A stretch of DNA of 34,701 bases, taken from the NCBI GenBank assembly GCA_012518935.1, contig JAAYRE010000190.1, positions 1 to 34,701 of the forward strand, written 5' to 3'. Shown here in pieces: positions 24,450-31,917 of the stretch (the stretch's first letter is position 1; each line of letters opens with the position of its first letter). Source of the stretch: Clostridiales bacterium (lineage in GTDB: Bacteria; Bacillota; Clostridia; Lachnospirales; Lachnospiraceae). The notes under the pieces were generated by a model, which did not search any database, was not told the origin of the DNA, and saw nothing but the letters and a program-made list of their open reading frames with translations. Made by a program: the position numbers and the translations under genes.

Positions 24450-24782
24450 ATGAAAAGAAAATTAGGCCTATTAATTGCTCTATGCTGTATTATGATTTTT
24501 ACTTTTACAGCATGTGCAGCTGATGATGGAGATATGAACAATTCTACTACAGACAATGAAAGTAACCTAGATGATGATTTAGGGGATGTACTAGATGATA
24601 ACACCAATGGCATAAACGGTGGAACTAACAATGGAACAACCGTACCTAATAATGGAACAACTGGTGGAACTACTGGAGGAAATGGCGGAAATAATAACGG
24701 AACCACTGGTGGAACAACTGGAGGAAATGGTGGAAATAACAACGGAACCACTGGTGGTAATGGAGGTATGACTACACCTTAG
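24450..24782 (+). CDS. Small Gly/Asn/Thr-repeat lipoprotein
   Basis: A 110-residue lipoprotein: a basic start MKRK, a hydrophobic stretch, and lipobox FTAC with the lipidated Cys at 22. Residues about 25-60 are acidic (DDDLGDVLDD), then come Gly/Asn/Thr repeats. A 15-residue unit of the form GTTGGTTGGNGGNNN occurs twice (residues 69-98, bases 24654-24743), with a third partial copy. Nothing in it suggests an enzyme. It has an AGGAGGAG ribosome site and a strong terminator, so it is a real gene. An envelope decoration or a spacer-type surface protein is the most that can be said. Confidence 0.85.
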   Translation: MKRKLGLLIALCCIMIFTFTACAADDGDMNNSTTDNESNLDDDLGDVLDDNTNGINGGTNNGTTVPNNGTTGGTTGGNGGNNNGTTGGTTGGNGGNNNGTTGGNGGMTTP

Positions 24783-24817
24783 TTTTGTTATAGAATAATT
24801 GAAATCAGATATATGTA

Positions 24818-24855
24818 AAATCCTTCCGATTGAACATTCGGAAGGATTTGTTTTT
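24818..24855. terminator. Terminator shared by the lipoprotein and fur genes
   Basis: A perfect 12-bp stem (24818-24829 with 24838-24849) with an 8-base loop, followed by GTTTTT. The convergent Fur-family gene stops at its 3' edge, so it can serve both directions. Confidence 0.88.
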
Positions 24856-25249
24856 ACATGTTTGTTGAACAGTGTTTGCAGATGCCATTAATCTGAATTT
24901 GATGTTCTTTTATTGTAAAGCCCTCAGCTTCTATAGAAGCTTCTATCTCCCTGATTGGACAAGTTGGAAGATTATAGACGCTTTTACATTCATTACATAT
25001 AATATAATGAGCATGATCATTTCTATGTTCTTTAAAGCGATAAAAAATCTCACTATCATTAAGATGAAACTTCTCTATCAGATTATTTTCAAGCAATAAA
25101 TCTATATTTCTATATATAGTTGATTTAGCAATACGAGGTAGGTGCTTTATAATCTTATTATATATTTCATTAATAGATAGAGGGCGATCTGCATTTTTTA
25201 ATATGGATATAATATGTTGTTTCTGCTTTGTATTTCTTCCACCTGGCAT
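24854..25249 (-). CDS. Fur-family transcriptional regulator
   Basis: A 131-residue metal- or peroxide-responsive repressor of the Fur/PerR/Zur family. The N-terminal winged helix covers about 1-75 with STIYRNIDLLLENNLI as the recognition helix. The dimerisation domain carries HAHYIICNEC with the regulatory-site His residues. The structural Zn site is C85/C88 and C124/C127 (CNEC and CKHC). The sequence alone does not separate Fur, Zur and PerR; without aligning the regulatory-site Asp/Cys I leave it unassigned. AAGGTG precedes the ATG. Its upstream region holds an unusual tandem repeat. Confidence 0.9.
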   Translation of the reverse strand: MPGGRNTKQKQHIISILKNADRPLSINEIYNKIIKHLPRIAKSTIYRNIDLLLENNLIEKFHLNDSEIFYRFKEHRNDHAHYIICNECKSVYNLPTCPIREIEASIEAEGFTIKEHQIQINGICKHCSTNM

Positions 25250-25284
25250 AAAGTCACCTTCTTAGTCTTTATCATACAACTGCC

Positions 25285-25340
25285 ATAAGCATTGATTTTC
25301 CAATAAGCATTGATTTTTTCAATAAGCAGTTATTTCCCTA
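25285..25340 (-). repeat. Tandem 18-19-bp repeat upstream of the fur-family gene
   Basis: Two near-identical units, 25285-25302 and 25303-25321, share ATAAGCATTGATTTT, and a third divergent unit begins ATAAGCAG at 25322. They lie 36-91 bases before the start codon, where operators or activator sites usually are. Confidence 0.75.
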
Positions 25341-25400
25341 TTGATATCTTTGGCAGATTTAGTATACATCTTTTTTTTACTTGATTCAAGTCCCCATAGA

Positions 25401-25808
25401 TTAGGCTTTAGGGCGTAGTATTTTTTCAAATAGTAACCCTGTAAGAAACCATAGGGGAGCATAATCAAATCGTATGACACCTTTTATATTAAATTTCGAC
25501 TTACTATAATCCCAAGGACATGCTCCATATTTTTTTAAAAGGCTTCCTGTTAGAAACTCAGTCAGGTAAATCAAAGTAGTATATACACCTCCTCTAAGAA
25601 GAGCATTCCTTTTTTGTAGTTTTGTATAAATTGGTGATAAGCAAGCAGCCAAACCATATATGGGAAACATCCATATGGAGGTACGACAGGATAGGGTTTT
25701 ATCATTGGATTTCCAGTTGCTTACTGAATTTAATCCTGTCCAGAAGCATTCTAAACACCAACCACATAAGCCGCATTTTATAAAATTATTAAAAAATGTT
25801 TTTTTCAT
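25401..25808 (-). CDS. Small membrane protein, CmpB/PF06541-like
   Basis: A protein of about 135 residues with an open frame to 25877 if a TTG start is used; I prefer ATG 25808, though neither start has a clear ribosome site. It has the pattern of small clostridial proteins annotated as putative ABC-transporter type IV: CGLCGWCLECFWTGL at the start, SIWMFPIYGLA in the middle, then SLLKKYGACPWDYSKSKFNIKGVIRFDYAPLWFLTGLLFEKIL. Several hydrophobic segments and conserved Cys, Trp and Pro residues are visible. No ATPase is adjacent, and a transport function is unproven. An N-terminal Cys-rich signature and the PWDY motif make this a firm family match. Confidence 0.7.
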   Translation of the reverse strand: MKKTFFNNFIKCGLCGWCLECFWTGLNSVSNWKSNDKTLSCRTSIWMFPIYGLAACLSPIYTKLQKRNALLRGGVYTTLIYLTEFLTGSLLKKYGACPWDYSKSKFNIKGVIRFDYAPLWFLTGLLFEKILRPKA

Positions 25809-25945
25809 AAACTTATTATCTGCTTGACAGTTGATTCCTATGCTGATATTTTGATACAAGTTTGTTGAAATTTGCAAAGGATAGGAAAAGTATATTTGAA
25901 AATACTATTAATATACTAATTAAAAATACTAGAGGAGGCAGATAT

Positions 25946-26080
25946 ATGCCAAAGGATTCTCAACCGGACAACAAAAAAGCAAGAATAAAAAAAGCACATG
26001 GACAAACACCCATTACCCGTGAAAACAAACAAAAAAACAATAATGATAAAAGACAATCTATTCCCAATAATGATGTATAG
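25946..26080 (+). CDS. Tiny basic protein of 44 residues, function unknown
   Basis: A 44-residue, very hydrophilic, Lys/Asn/Gln-rich protein with no hydrophobic segment. AGAGGAGG ends eight bases before the ATG, a strong ribosome site. The start lies well downstream of the upstream stop-free frame (25862), and the site decides the start. It ends 12 bases before the next tiny gene, which has its own strong site. Sequence is charged (KKARIKKAHGQTPI) and probably disordered, like small clostridial proteins linked to sporulation or nucleic acid binding, but I cannot name its family. Coding is supported by the ribosome site, position and clustering, not by homology. Confidence 0.65.
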   Translation: MPKDSQPDNKKARIKKAHGQTPITRENKQKNNNDKRQSIPNNDV

Positions 26081-26092
26081 AAGGAGGTGTAT

Positions 26093-26257
26093 ATGATGGC
26101 TAAGGCAGGTATGAGAAGACCGAGTCCAAAAGAGCCACACGGAACAGAGGGGCATCAGAAAATGCGTATACCTAAAAACATCGTGGAACCGGTTCCTGAA
26201 ATACAAGGAAAGGCTAAGTCGGGTAAGAAGAAGGCTAATCCGATTAATGATAGATAA
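26093..26257 (+). CDS. Tiny basic Pro/Lys-rich protein of 54 residues, function unknown
   Basis: A 54-residue protein starting ATG-ATG (26093 or 26096), with AAGGAGG at 26081-26087, an ideal site. It is basic and proline-rich (MRRPSPKEPHGTEGHQK near the start, AKSGKKKANP near the end) and has no membrane segment or known domain. Its TAA overlaps the ATG of the HD-domain gene (TAATG), so the two are likely translationally coupled. It is not in a longer frame and is easily missed by gene callers. It resembles the preceding 44-residue protein in composition but not in sequence. A nucleic-acid- or peptide-binding role is only a guess. Confidence 0.7.
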   Translation: MMAKAGMRRPSPKEPHGTEGHQKMRIPKNIVEPVPEIQGKAKSGKKKANPINDR

Positions 26258-26877
26258 TGGGCAAAGTAATAGAGGATATATCCTTTGATGAGATAAGTAA
26301 GCATTTGCTTGAGGATGAATCTCCATCATTGTATTTTTGTGGTTTGGATAAGGAAATGAAGAAGTACCCTTTGAATTTATTAGAAAAACTAAAAGATGTA
26401 GAACAATCTCCCAAATATCATCCTGAGGGCAACGTATGGAATCACACCATGATGGTGGTGGATGAAGCTGCGAAGGTGAGGGAGGAAAGCCATGATGGTA
26501 AGGTCTTTATGTGGGCGGCTCTTCTTCATGATATAGGAAAACCTGAAACAACAAGAGTTAGAAAGGGTAGAATAACATCTTATGACCACGACAAGGTTGG
26601 AGCTAACATTAGCAAATTATTTCTTGAAAGTTATACTAAGGATAAGGACTTTATCAATAAGGTATCCATGATGGTAAAATATCATATGCATATGCTCTAT
26701 GTCCTTAAGGGGCTACCTTTTGGTAACCCCTCACAGATGATAAAGGATACAGACATTCATGATTTGGCTCTTCTTTGTAGATGTGATAGATTAGGTAGGA
26801 TAGGTGCTGACCTTAATAAAGAAATAGATAATTATAATAGATTTATTAATATTTTAAATAATAAAGTTATGACTTAA
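26257..26877 (+). CDS. HD-domain protein (metal-dependent phosphohydrolase-like)
   Basis: A 206-residue protein with an HD domain. NVWNHTMMVVDEAAKV supplies the first His, ALLHDIGKP is the HD pair, and the later KYHMHMLY gives another His. This arrangement occurs in HD domains of nucleotidyltransferase-associated and nucleotide phosphohydrolase proteins. No nucleotidyltransferase domain is present. The ATG overlaps the stop of the 54-residue gene with no obvious ribosome site of its own, which suggests coupling. The reaction is not determined. A 130-base gap follows before nfnA. Confidence 0.88.
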   Translation: MGKVIEDISFDEISKHLLEDESPSLYFCGLDKEMKKYPLNLLEKLKDVEQSPKYHPEGNVWNHTMMVVDEAAKVREESHDGKVFMWAALLHDIGKPETTRVRKGRITSYDHDKVGANISKLFLESYTKDKDFINKVSMMVKYHMHMLYVLKGLPFGNPSQMIKDTDIHDLALLCRCDRLGRIGADLNKEIDNYNRFINILNNKVMT

Positions 26878-26968
26878 TGACTTTGGACTCCATTCTACTT
26901 TATAATGCAAAATATGCTGGCTTTTTTAGAGCAACTGTCTTATAATTAATTTCATATTATATCAAAAG

Positions 26969-26997
26969 ACAAGATATCCAATCATTGGGTATCTTGT
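26969..26997 (+). terminator. Hairpin upstream of nfnA
   Basis: ACAAGATATCC pairs with GGGTATCTTGT (26969-26979 with 26987-26997), one T-G wobble, loop of seven bases. The T-tract is poor, so it could terminate the HD-gene message or form a 5' hairpin in the nfnA message. Confidence 0.5.
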
Positions 26998-27028
26998 TGT
27001 ATGTTAGAAGTTGAAAGAGGTCATAAAA

Positions 27029-27928
27029 TTGGAGAATCATAGCTATGTAATAACTAGAAAAGAAAAGCTTGCTAATTCCATATATCTAATGGATGTCAAA
27101 GCACCCAGGGTAGCATCCCATTGTTATCCCGGGCAGTTTATTATACTGATTGTAGATGAAAAAGGAGAACGTATACCCTTAACCATATGTGATTATGATA
27201 GAGAAGAAGGCACAGTTACAATAGTTTTTCAAGCCCTAGGTCCTTCTACCAAATTAATGGCAGAGTATGAAGTAGGGGATGCCTTTCGTGACTTTACTGG
27301 CCCCCTGGGTCAGAAATCTGTGTTAATAGACATGCCCCAGGAGGAGCTTAGGCAAAAGAATGTACTTTTTGTTGCAGGAGGTGTAGGTACAGCTCCAGTA
27401 TATCCTCAGGTCAAATGGATGAAAGAAAAGGGATATGATGTAGACTGTATAATAGGAGCAAGAAATAAGGAACTTATTATTCTTGAAGAACCTATGAAGA
27501 AATATGCTAAGAATGTTTACATAACAACCGATGACGGTTCCTATGGCATGAAGGGAAATGTCAATGATGCTATTAAAGACCTGATTAATAATAAAGGGAA
27601 AAAGTATGATATAATTGTAGCTATTGGGCCTATGATTATGATGAAGTATGTATGCATTCTAACAAAAGAACTTGGAATTAAGACTATAGTAAGCATGAAC
27701 CCTATAATGGTAGATGGAACAGGTATGTGTGGAGCCTGCAGGCTTACAATTGGCGATACTATTAAATTTGCCTGTGTAGATGGCCCTGAATTTGATGGGC
27801 ATTTGGTGAATTTTGATGAGGCAATGAACCGCCTTTCTATGTATAAGACAGAAGAAGGTAAAAAGCACCTTCGTGAAAAAGAGGGAGAAACTCATCATCA
27901 TAAAGGTTGTCAATGTCATGATGAATAA
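27029..27928 (+). CDS. nfnA: NADH-dependent reduced ferredoxin:NADP+ oxidoreductase, subunit A
   Basis: A 299-residue FAD and [2Fe-2S] protein, the small subunit of the electron-bifurcating transhydrogenase that couples NADH and reduced ferredoxin oxidation to NADP+ reduction. ERIPLTICDYDREEGTVTIVFQALGPST and VAGGVGTAPVYPQVKWM are the flavin/NAD(P) regions, and GTGMCGACRLTIGDTIKFACVDGPEFDGH carries the cluster Cys residues. The TTG at 27029 is preferred: AAAGAGG (27014-27020) lies eight bases before it, while the longer TTG at 27011 has no ribosome site. The C-terminus carries a HHHKGCQCHDE tail with extra His and Cys. The next gene starts 32 bases downstream. The family also includes dihydroorotate dehydrogenase electron-transfer subunits, but the neighbour settles the call. 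Confidence 0.93.
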   Translation: MENHSYVITRKEKLANSIYLMDVKAPRVASHCYPGQFIILIVDEKGERIPLTICDYDREEGTVTIVFQALGPSTKLMAEYEVGDAFRDFTGPLGQKSVLIDMPQEELRQKNVLFVAGGVGTAPVYPQVKWMKEKGYDVDCIIGARNKELIILEEPMKKYAKNVYITTDDGSYGMKGNVNDAIKDLINNKGKKYDIIVAIGPMIMMKYVCILTKELGIKTIVSMNPIMVDGTGMCGACRLTIGDTIKFACVDGPEFDGHLVNFDEAMNRLSMYKTEEGKKHLREKEGETHHHKGCQCHDE

Positions 27929-27960
27929 ATGGTTTTAAGTATTAGGAGGATAAAATAATA

Positions 27961-29352
27961 GTGGATATATTAAAGAAAGTTCCCATAAGAGAGCAGGACC
28001 CCAGTGTCAGAGTTAATAATTTTGAAGAGGTCTGCCTGGGTTATACAATAGATGAAGCCATGGAAGAGGGATTACGTTGTATTCAATGTAAGAATCCCAG
28101 ATGTGTTAAAGGCTGTCCCGTATCAATAGATATTCCCGGTTTTATTAAAGAAATAGTTAATAATAATTTTAAGGATGCTTATGAGGTTATTAACAAATAT
28201 TCTGCCCTTCCTGCTGTCTGTGGTAGGGTATGCCCACAAGAATCCCAGTGTGAAGAAGTATGTATCAGAGGAATAAAAGGTGAACCTGTTGCTATAGGAA
28301 AATTAGAGAGGTTCGTGGCAGATTGGGCAAGGGAGAATAATATTCTACCTAAACCTCCCCAAAATAAGAATGGAAGAAAGGTTGCAATAATAGGTTCTGG
28401 TCCCGCTGGTATTACTTGTGCAGGGGAGATGGCTAAGTATGGATATGATGTTACTATATTTGAAGCCCTTCATGAGCCTGGTGGTGTATTAGTGTATGGA
28501 ATTCCAGAGTTTAGGCTCCCCAAAGAAAAAGTTGTAAAGCCTGAGATAGAAAATGTTAAATCCTTAGGTGTAAAGATAGAAACTAATGTCATAGTTGGAA
28601 AATCTGTTACTATAGATGAATTGTTAGATGAGGAAGGTTATGAGGCCGTGTTTATTGCCTCTGGTGCAGGACTTCCCAAATTCATGGGAATACCAGGAGA
28701 GAATGCCAATGGCGTATTTTCTGCCAACGAATATCTTACAAGAAGTAATCTAATGAAGGCTTTTGATGAGGACTATGATACACCTATTATTACAGGCGAA
28801 AGAGTGGCTGTAGTAGGTGGTGGTAATGTAGCCATGGATGCTGCTAGAACAGCCGTAAGACTTGGAGCCAAGGTTACGATTGTATATAGAAGAAGCGAAT
28901 CTGAGCTTCCGGCAAGAACTGAAGAAGTCCATCATGCCAAGGAAGAGGGAATAGAATTCATGTTCTTAACCAATCCAAAGGAAATACTTGTGGATGATAA
29001 GGGTTGGGTAAAAGGAATGAAATGTGTTAGAATGGACTTGGGTGATGAGGACTCCACAGGAAGGAGAAGACCCATAGAGATAGAAGGAACTGAATTTATT
29101 ATAGATGTGGATTCTGTAATTATGTCTCTGGGAACTAGTCCTAATCCATTGATTTCTTCCACCACAAAAGGTCTTGAGACTAATAGGTATCAATGTATTG
29201 TTGCAGATGATGAAACAGGTATGACATCAAGGGAAGGTGTTTTTGCTGGTGGTGATGCTGTAACCGGTTCAGCCACTGTTATTTTGGCAATGGGAGCAGG
29301 TAAGGCAGCTGCAAAAGCCATGAATCAATATATATTATCAAAGAATTCATAA
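27961..29352 (+). CDS. nfnB: NADH-dependent reduced ferredoxin:NADP+ oxidoreductase, subunit B (glutamate synthase small-chain type)
   Basis: A 463-residue FAD/NADPH and [4Fe-4S] protein, the large subunit of the NfnAB complex. The N-terminal clusters are CIQCKNPRCVKGCP and CGRVCPQESQCEEVCIRG. FAD binds at VAIIGSGPAGITCAGE and NADPH at VAVVGGGNVAMDAARTAVRLG; DSVIMSLGTSPNPL and VFAGGDAVTGSATVILAMGAG close the flavin fold. The same family includes the glutamate synthase small chain, but pairing with nfnA makes Nfn the better call. GTG start with AGGAGG upstream. Nfn links NADH and ferredoxin pools and supplies NADPH in anaerobes; PFOR at 33 kb would supply the ferredoxin. Confidence 0.93.
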   Translation: MDILKKVPIREQDPSVRVNNFEEVCLGYTIDEAMEEGLRCIQCKNPRCVKGCPVSIDIPGFIKEIVNNNFKDAYEVINKYSALPAVCGRVCPQESQCEEVCIRGIKGEPVAIGKLERFVADWARENNILPKPPQNKNGRKVAIIGSGPAGITCAGEMAKYGYDVTIFEALHEPGGVLVYGIPEFRLPKEKVVKPEIENVKSLGVKIETNVIVGKSVTIDELLDEEGYEAVFIASGAGLPKFMGIPGENANGVFSANEYLTRSNLMKAFDEDYDTPIITGERVAVVGGGNVAMDAARTAVRLGAKVTIVYRRSESELPARTEEVHHAKEEGIEFMFLTNPKEILVDDKGWVKGMKCVRMDLGDEDSTGRRRPIEIEGTEFIIDVDSVIMSLGTSPNPLISSTTKGLETNRYQCIVADDETGMTSREGVFAGGDAVTGSATVILAMGAGKAAAKAMNQYILSKNS

Positions 29353-29427
29353 TATATCAGGCTGGCAAAGAATCCCCTATAAGCAGGAATCGTAGTTAAA
29401 TTATAAATATTTTACAACGGAGGATGT

Positions 29428-30981
29428 ATGGCGGAATTTATTGTTGATCGGACTACTAGTTTTATAATTATAATAGTGGCAATTGTTGTTCTACTCCTAC
29501 TTATTATTATGTGTGTCCGATTATGTATATTAAGAAAGAAGCTTGCTAATTCTATTAAAGAGAAAGAATTAATAAACGCAAGGTATCTGGATATGGAATC
29601 CGCATATGAGGATACTTTAGCTTCTTTTAGTGAACTGAATATTCGATATGAAGAGCTTAATAGGAATAAAGAAAGCATGAAAAAGCTGGCTTATACAGAT
29701 TATCTAACAGAGTTACCTAATCGTACTGCATTTACTGAGATGTTAGATAGTATCATGCTGACACTTCGTAGTGATGAAATCATTGGTATTATGGATATTG
29801 ATTTAGACAATTTCAAGAATATTAATGATACCCTTGGCCATTCCTATGGTGATGAACTTTTAATTGATGTTACTCATCGCCTTAAGCAAGCCACTGACGA
29901 AAATGACTATCTGGCCCGAATAGGGGGAGATGAATTTATAATTCTTACTCAGAATCTTAAGGATATGGCTTCCTATGAAGATAAGATAAAAAAGGTAAGG
30001 AATATTTTTAATTATCCATTTGCACTTTCTACTAAAGAATATTTTGTTACTGTAAGTATTGGAGTCGCATTTGCTCCAAAGGATGGAAAAACGGCACAGT
30101 CATTAGTTAAGAATGTAGATTCAGCCATGTATATGGCAAAGGCCAATGGGAAAAATACATATACATACTTTGAACCGGCACTTAATCAAATGATTACAGA
30201 TAAGATGGAGCTTCAATCAGAACTACGAAATGCTATCGAGAATAATGAATTTGTACTTTTTTATCAAGCACAAATGGATATTAACAGTAAAAAGGTTATT
30301 GGCTTCGAGGCTTTAATTCGCTGGAAACATCCAACAAAAGGACTCTTATACCCTAATGATTTTATATATCTAGCTGAGGAATCAGGTTTAATTATACCCA
30401 TAGGAAGATGGGTTCTAAAAAGTGCGTGTAATCAACTTAATGAGTGGAGTGATTTAGGATACAAAGATATTACTATGGCTGTTAATCTCTCAGCTAGGCA
30501 ATTTAAGGACAAGGATATTATACAGACAATATATGATACTATAGAGGAGACAGGTATAGATCCTAATCGCCTTGAGCTTGAAATAACTGAGTCGGTTGCT
30601 TTAGAAGATCTTGACTATACCATAGATACTATAAAAGAGTTAAAAAAGATTGGTGTTACTTTTTCTTTGGATGATTTTGGAACAGGCTATTCATCTATGA
30701 GTTATCTGAAGCGTTTGCCTGTGAACAACCTAAAGATTGATAGGAGCTTTTTAAATACCATAATGGAGGATACCAGTGACCAAAAAATAGTTCAGGCTAT
30801 TATTTCCCTTGCTAATAATCTTAATCTAAATGTTATTGCAGAGGGAGTGGAACTAATAGATCAAGAGCAATTTCTACAGGAATCCAACTGTTCTGAGGCT
30901 CAGGGCTTTTTATATAGTAAGCCAGTACCTAAGGAACAAGCTGAAGATTTCTTAAGAAAATCAGGGACTTTATCAAGCTAG
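29428..30981 (+). CDS. Membrane-bound GGDEF/EAL protein (c-di-GMP synthase and phosphodiesterase)
   Basis: A 517-residue protein with one N-terminal helix (about 10-33), a short coiled linker, a GGDEF domain (about 85-250) and an EAL domain (about 260-510). The synthase motif ARIGGDEFIIL is intact at 166-170, as is the metal-site MDIDLDNFKNIND. The inhibitory-site position reads DEND rather than RxxD, so product feedback is probably lost. The EAL motif GFEALIRWK and the DDFGTGYSSMSYLK loop, EGVE and the catalytic-loop residues are intact. Both activities are therefore possible. No other sensory domain is visible, and the gene is preceded by a clear GGAGG site. Confidence 0.94.
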   Translation: MAEFIVDRTTSFIIIIVAIVVLLLLIIMCVRLCILRKKLANSIKEKELINARYLDMESAYEDTLASFSELNIRYEELNRNKESMKKLAYTDYLTELPNRTAFTEMLDSIMLTLRSDEIIGIMDIDLDNFKNINDTLGHSYGDELLIDVTHRLKQATDENDYLARIGGDEFIILTQNLKDMASYEDKIKKVRNIFNYPFALSTKEYFVTVSIGVAFAPKDGKTAQSLVKNVDSAMYMAKANGKNTYTYFEPALNQMITDKMELQSELRNAIENNEFVLFYQAQMDINSKKVIGFEALIRWKHPTKGLLYPNDFIYLAEESGLIIPIGRWVLKSACNQLNEWSDLGYKDITMAVNLSARQFKDKDIIQTIYDTIEETGIDPNRLELEITESVALEDLDYTIDTIKELKKIGVTFSLDDFGTGYSSMSYLKRLPVNNLKIDRSFLNTIMEDTSDQKIVQAIISLANNLNLNVIAEGVELIDQEQFLQESNCSEAQGFLYSKPVPKEQAEDFLRKSGTLSS

Positions 30982-31055
30982 TTAAGAATTCATGTGACTT
31001 GAGTTATGAGATGAATTAGATAAAAGATTCAAAAAGGTTCATATAGGAGATGTAA

Positions 31056-31778
31056 TTGAAAACACAAGTTAGCAAATATTTATTTCTTATTGTACAGCTA
31101 ATATTATATGGATTGTTTCTAGTCTTAGATTTTTTGGGAAGTAACATCACTTTATCAAGTCGTATCAAATTTCTTGTAGTAGTGTTGTGTTTTTTATATG
31201 TAGTCTATGGAAAGAATGAGGGTGGCAGGCAGAGGAAAATTCTTACTTATGCCATGGCATTTACAGTAATCTCTGATATATATTTGCTTTTTACAGATGA
31301 TTATTTTAATGGTCTAGTGACATTTGTTATTACTCAGCAGCTTTATGGAGTACGAATAAAACAGTTATATAATAGAGAGAGCACAAATAATCAGAAAAAC
31401 CCCTTAAAATCATTTGCCATAAGGGTTACCATGCAGATAGTAGCTAGTGTTATATTATCTGTGTTGCTATGGCAGATGGGAATTATATTAAATAGCTTGC
31501 TTGTAGCAAGTATGGTTTATGTTGTTAGTTTAGTCACCAATGTAGTAGGTAGTATAAGGCTTTCTATATCTTTTCCTAAGAGGAAGGATGTTAGGCTTTT
31601 TACTATAGGTTTGATTTTATTTTTCTTATGCGATATTAATGTGGGATTGTTTAATATGTCAAGTTTTATAGATGTAGGTTCTGTATATAAATACATTTAT
31701 AATATTTCTTCTATACTTATGTGGACATTTTATGCACCTTCCCAGGTTATGATAGCATTAAGCAAAGATATAAATTAG
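31056..31778 (+). CDS. Multi-pass membrane protein, possibly YhhN-like
   Basis: A 240-residue protein with seven or eight hydrophobic segments. The AFTVISDIYLLFTDD and LILFFLCDINVGLFN segments, each with an Asp after a short hydrophobic stretch, recall the YhhN (lysoplasmalogenase-like) family, but the match is loose and I leave the enzyme name open. The start is TTG 31056 with AGGAG six bases before it (31045-31049). It sits 74 bases after the GGDEF/EAL gene on the same strand. A terminator follows 48 bases after the stop. Confidence 0.7.
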   Translation: MKTQVSKYLFLIVQLILYGLFLVLDFLGSNITLSSRIKFLVVVLCFLYVVYGKNEGGRQRKILTYAMAFTVISDIYLLFTDDYFNGLVTFVITQQLYGVRIKQLYNRESTNNQKNPLKSFAIRVTMQIVASVILSVLLWQMGIILNSLLVASMVYVVSLVTNVVGSIRLSISFPKRKDVRLFTIGLILFFLCDINVGLFNMSSFIDVGSVYKYIYNISSILMWTFYAPSQVMIALSKDIN

Positions 31779-31826
31779 GCACAATAAACAATAAAATGGA
31801 AAATTTCCGTGTAAATATATGTAATA

Positions 31827-31854
31827 AAATGCTTGCTATTGGCAAGCATTTTTG
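31827..31854 (+). terminator. Terminator after the membrane-protein gene
   Basis: A perfect 10-bp stem AAATGCTTGC/GCAAGCATTT (31827-31836, 31842-31851), 5-base loop, then TTG. The 5' arm and loop overlap the -35 box of the next gene. Confidence 0.8.
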
Positions 31855-31861
31855 TTATAAT
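31833..31861 (+). promoter_or_regulatory. Possible promoter of the DUF5688 gene, overlapping the terminator
   Basis: TTGCTA (31833-31838) and a perfect TATAAT (31856-31861) are spaced by 17 bases. The -35 box is in the terminator stem and loop. Confidence 0.5.
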
Positions 31862-31917
31862 ATGTCTAAATACAACAAACAATTCCACATAAGGGAATAA
31901 AAGGAGGAACGCCATTG

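Noticed and set aside
24431-24751. Minus-strand Pro/Val-rich open frame opposite the lipoprotein
   Set aside because: It mirrors the Gly/Thr/Asn repeats of the real gene and has no supporting ribosome site.
26185-26196. Palindrome GGAACCGGTTCC as a possible LexA or other operator
   Set aside because: It has only two bases between GAAC and GTTC, not four, and lies inside the coding sequence of the 54-residue protein.
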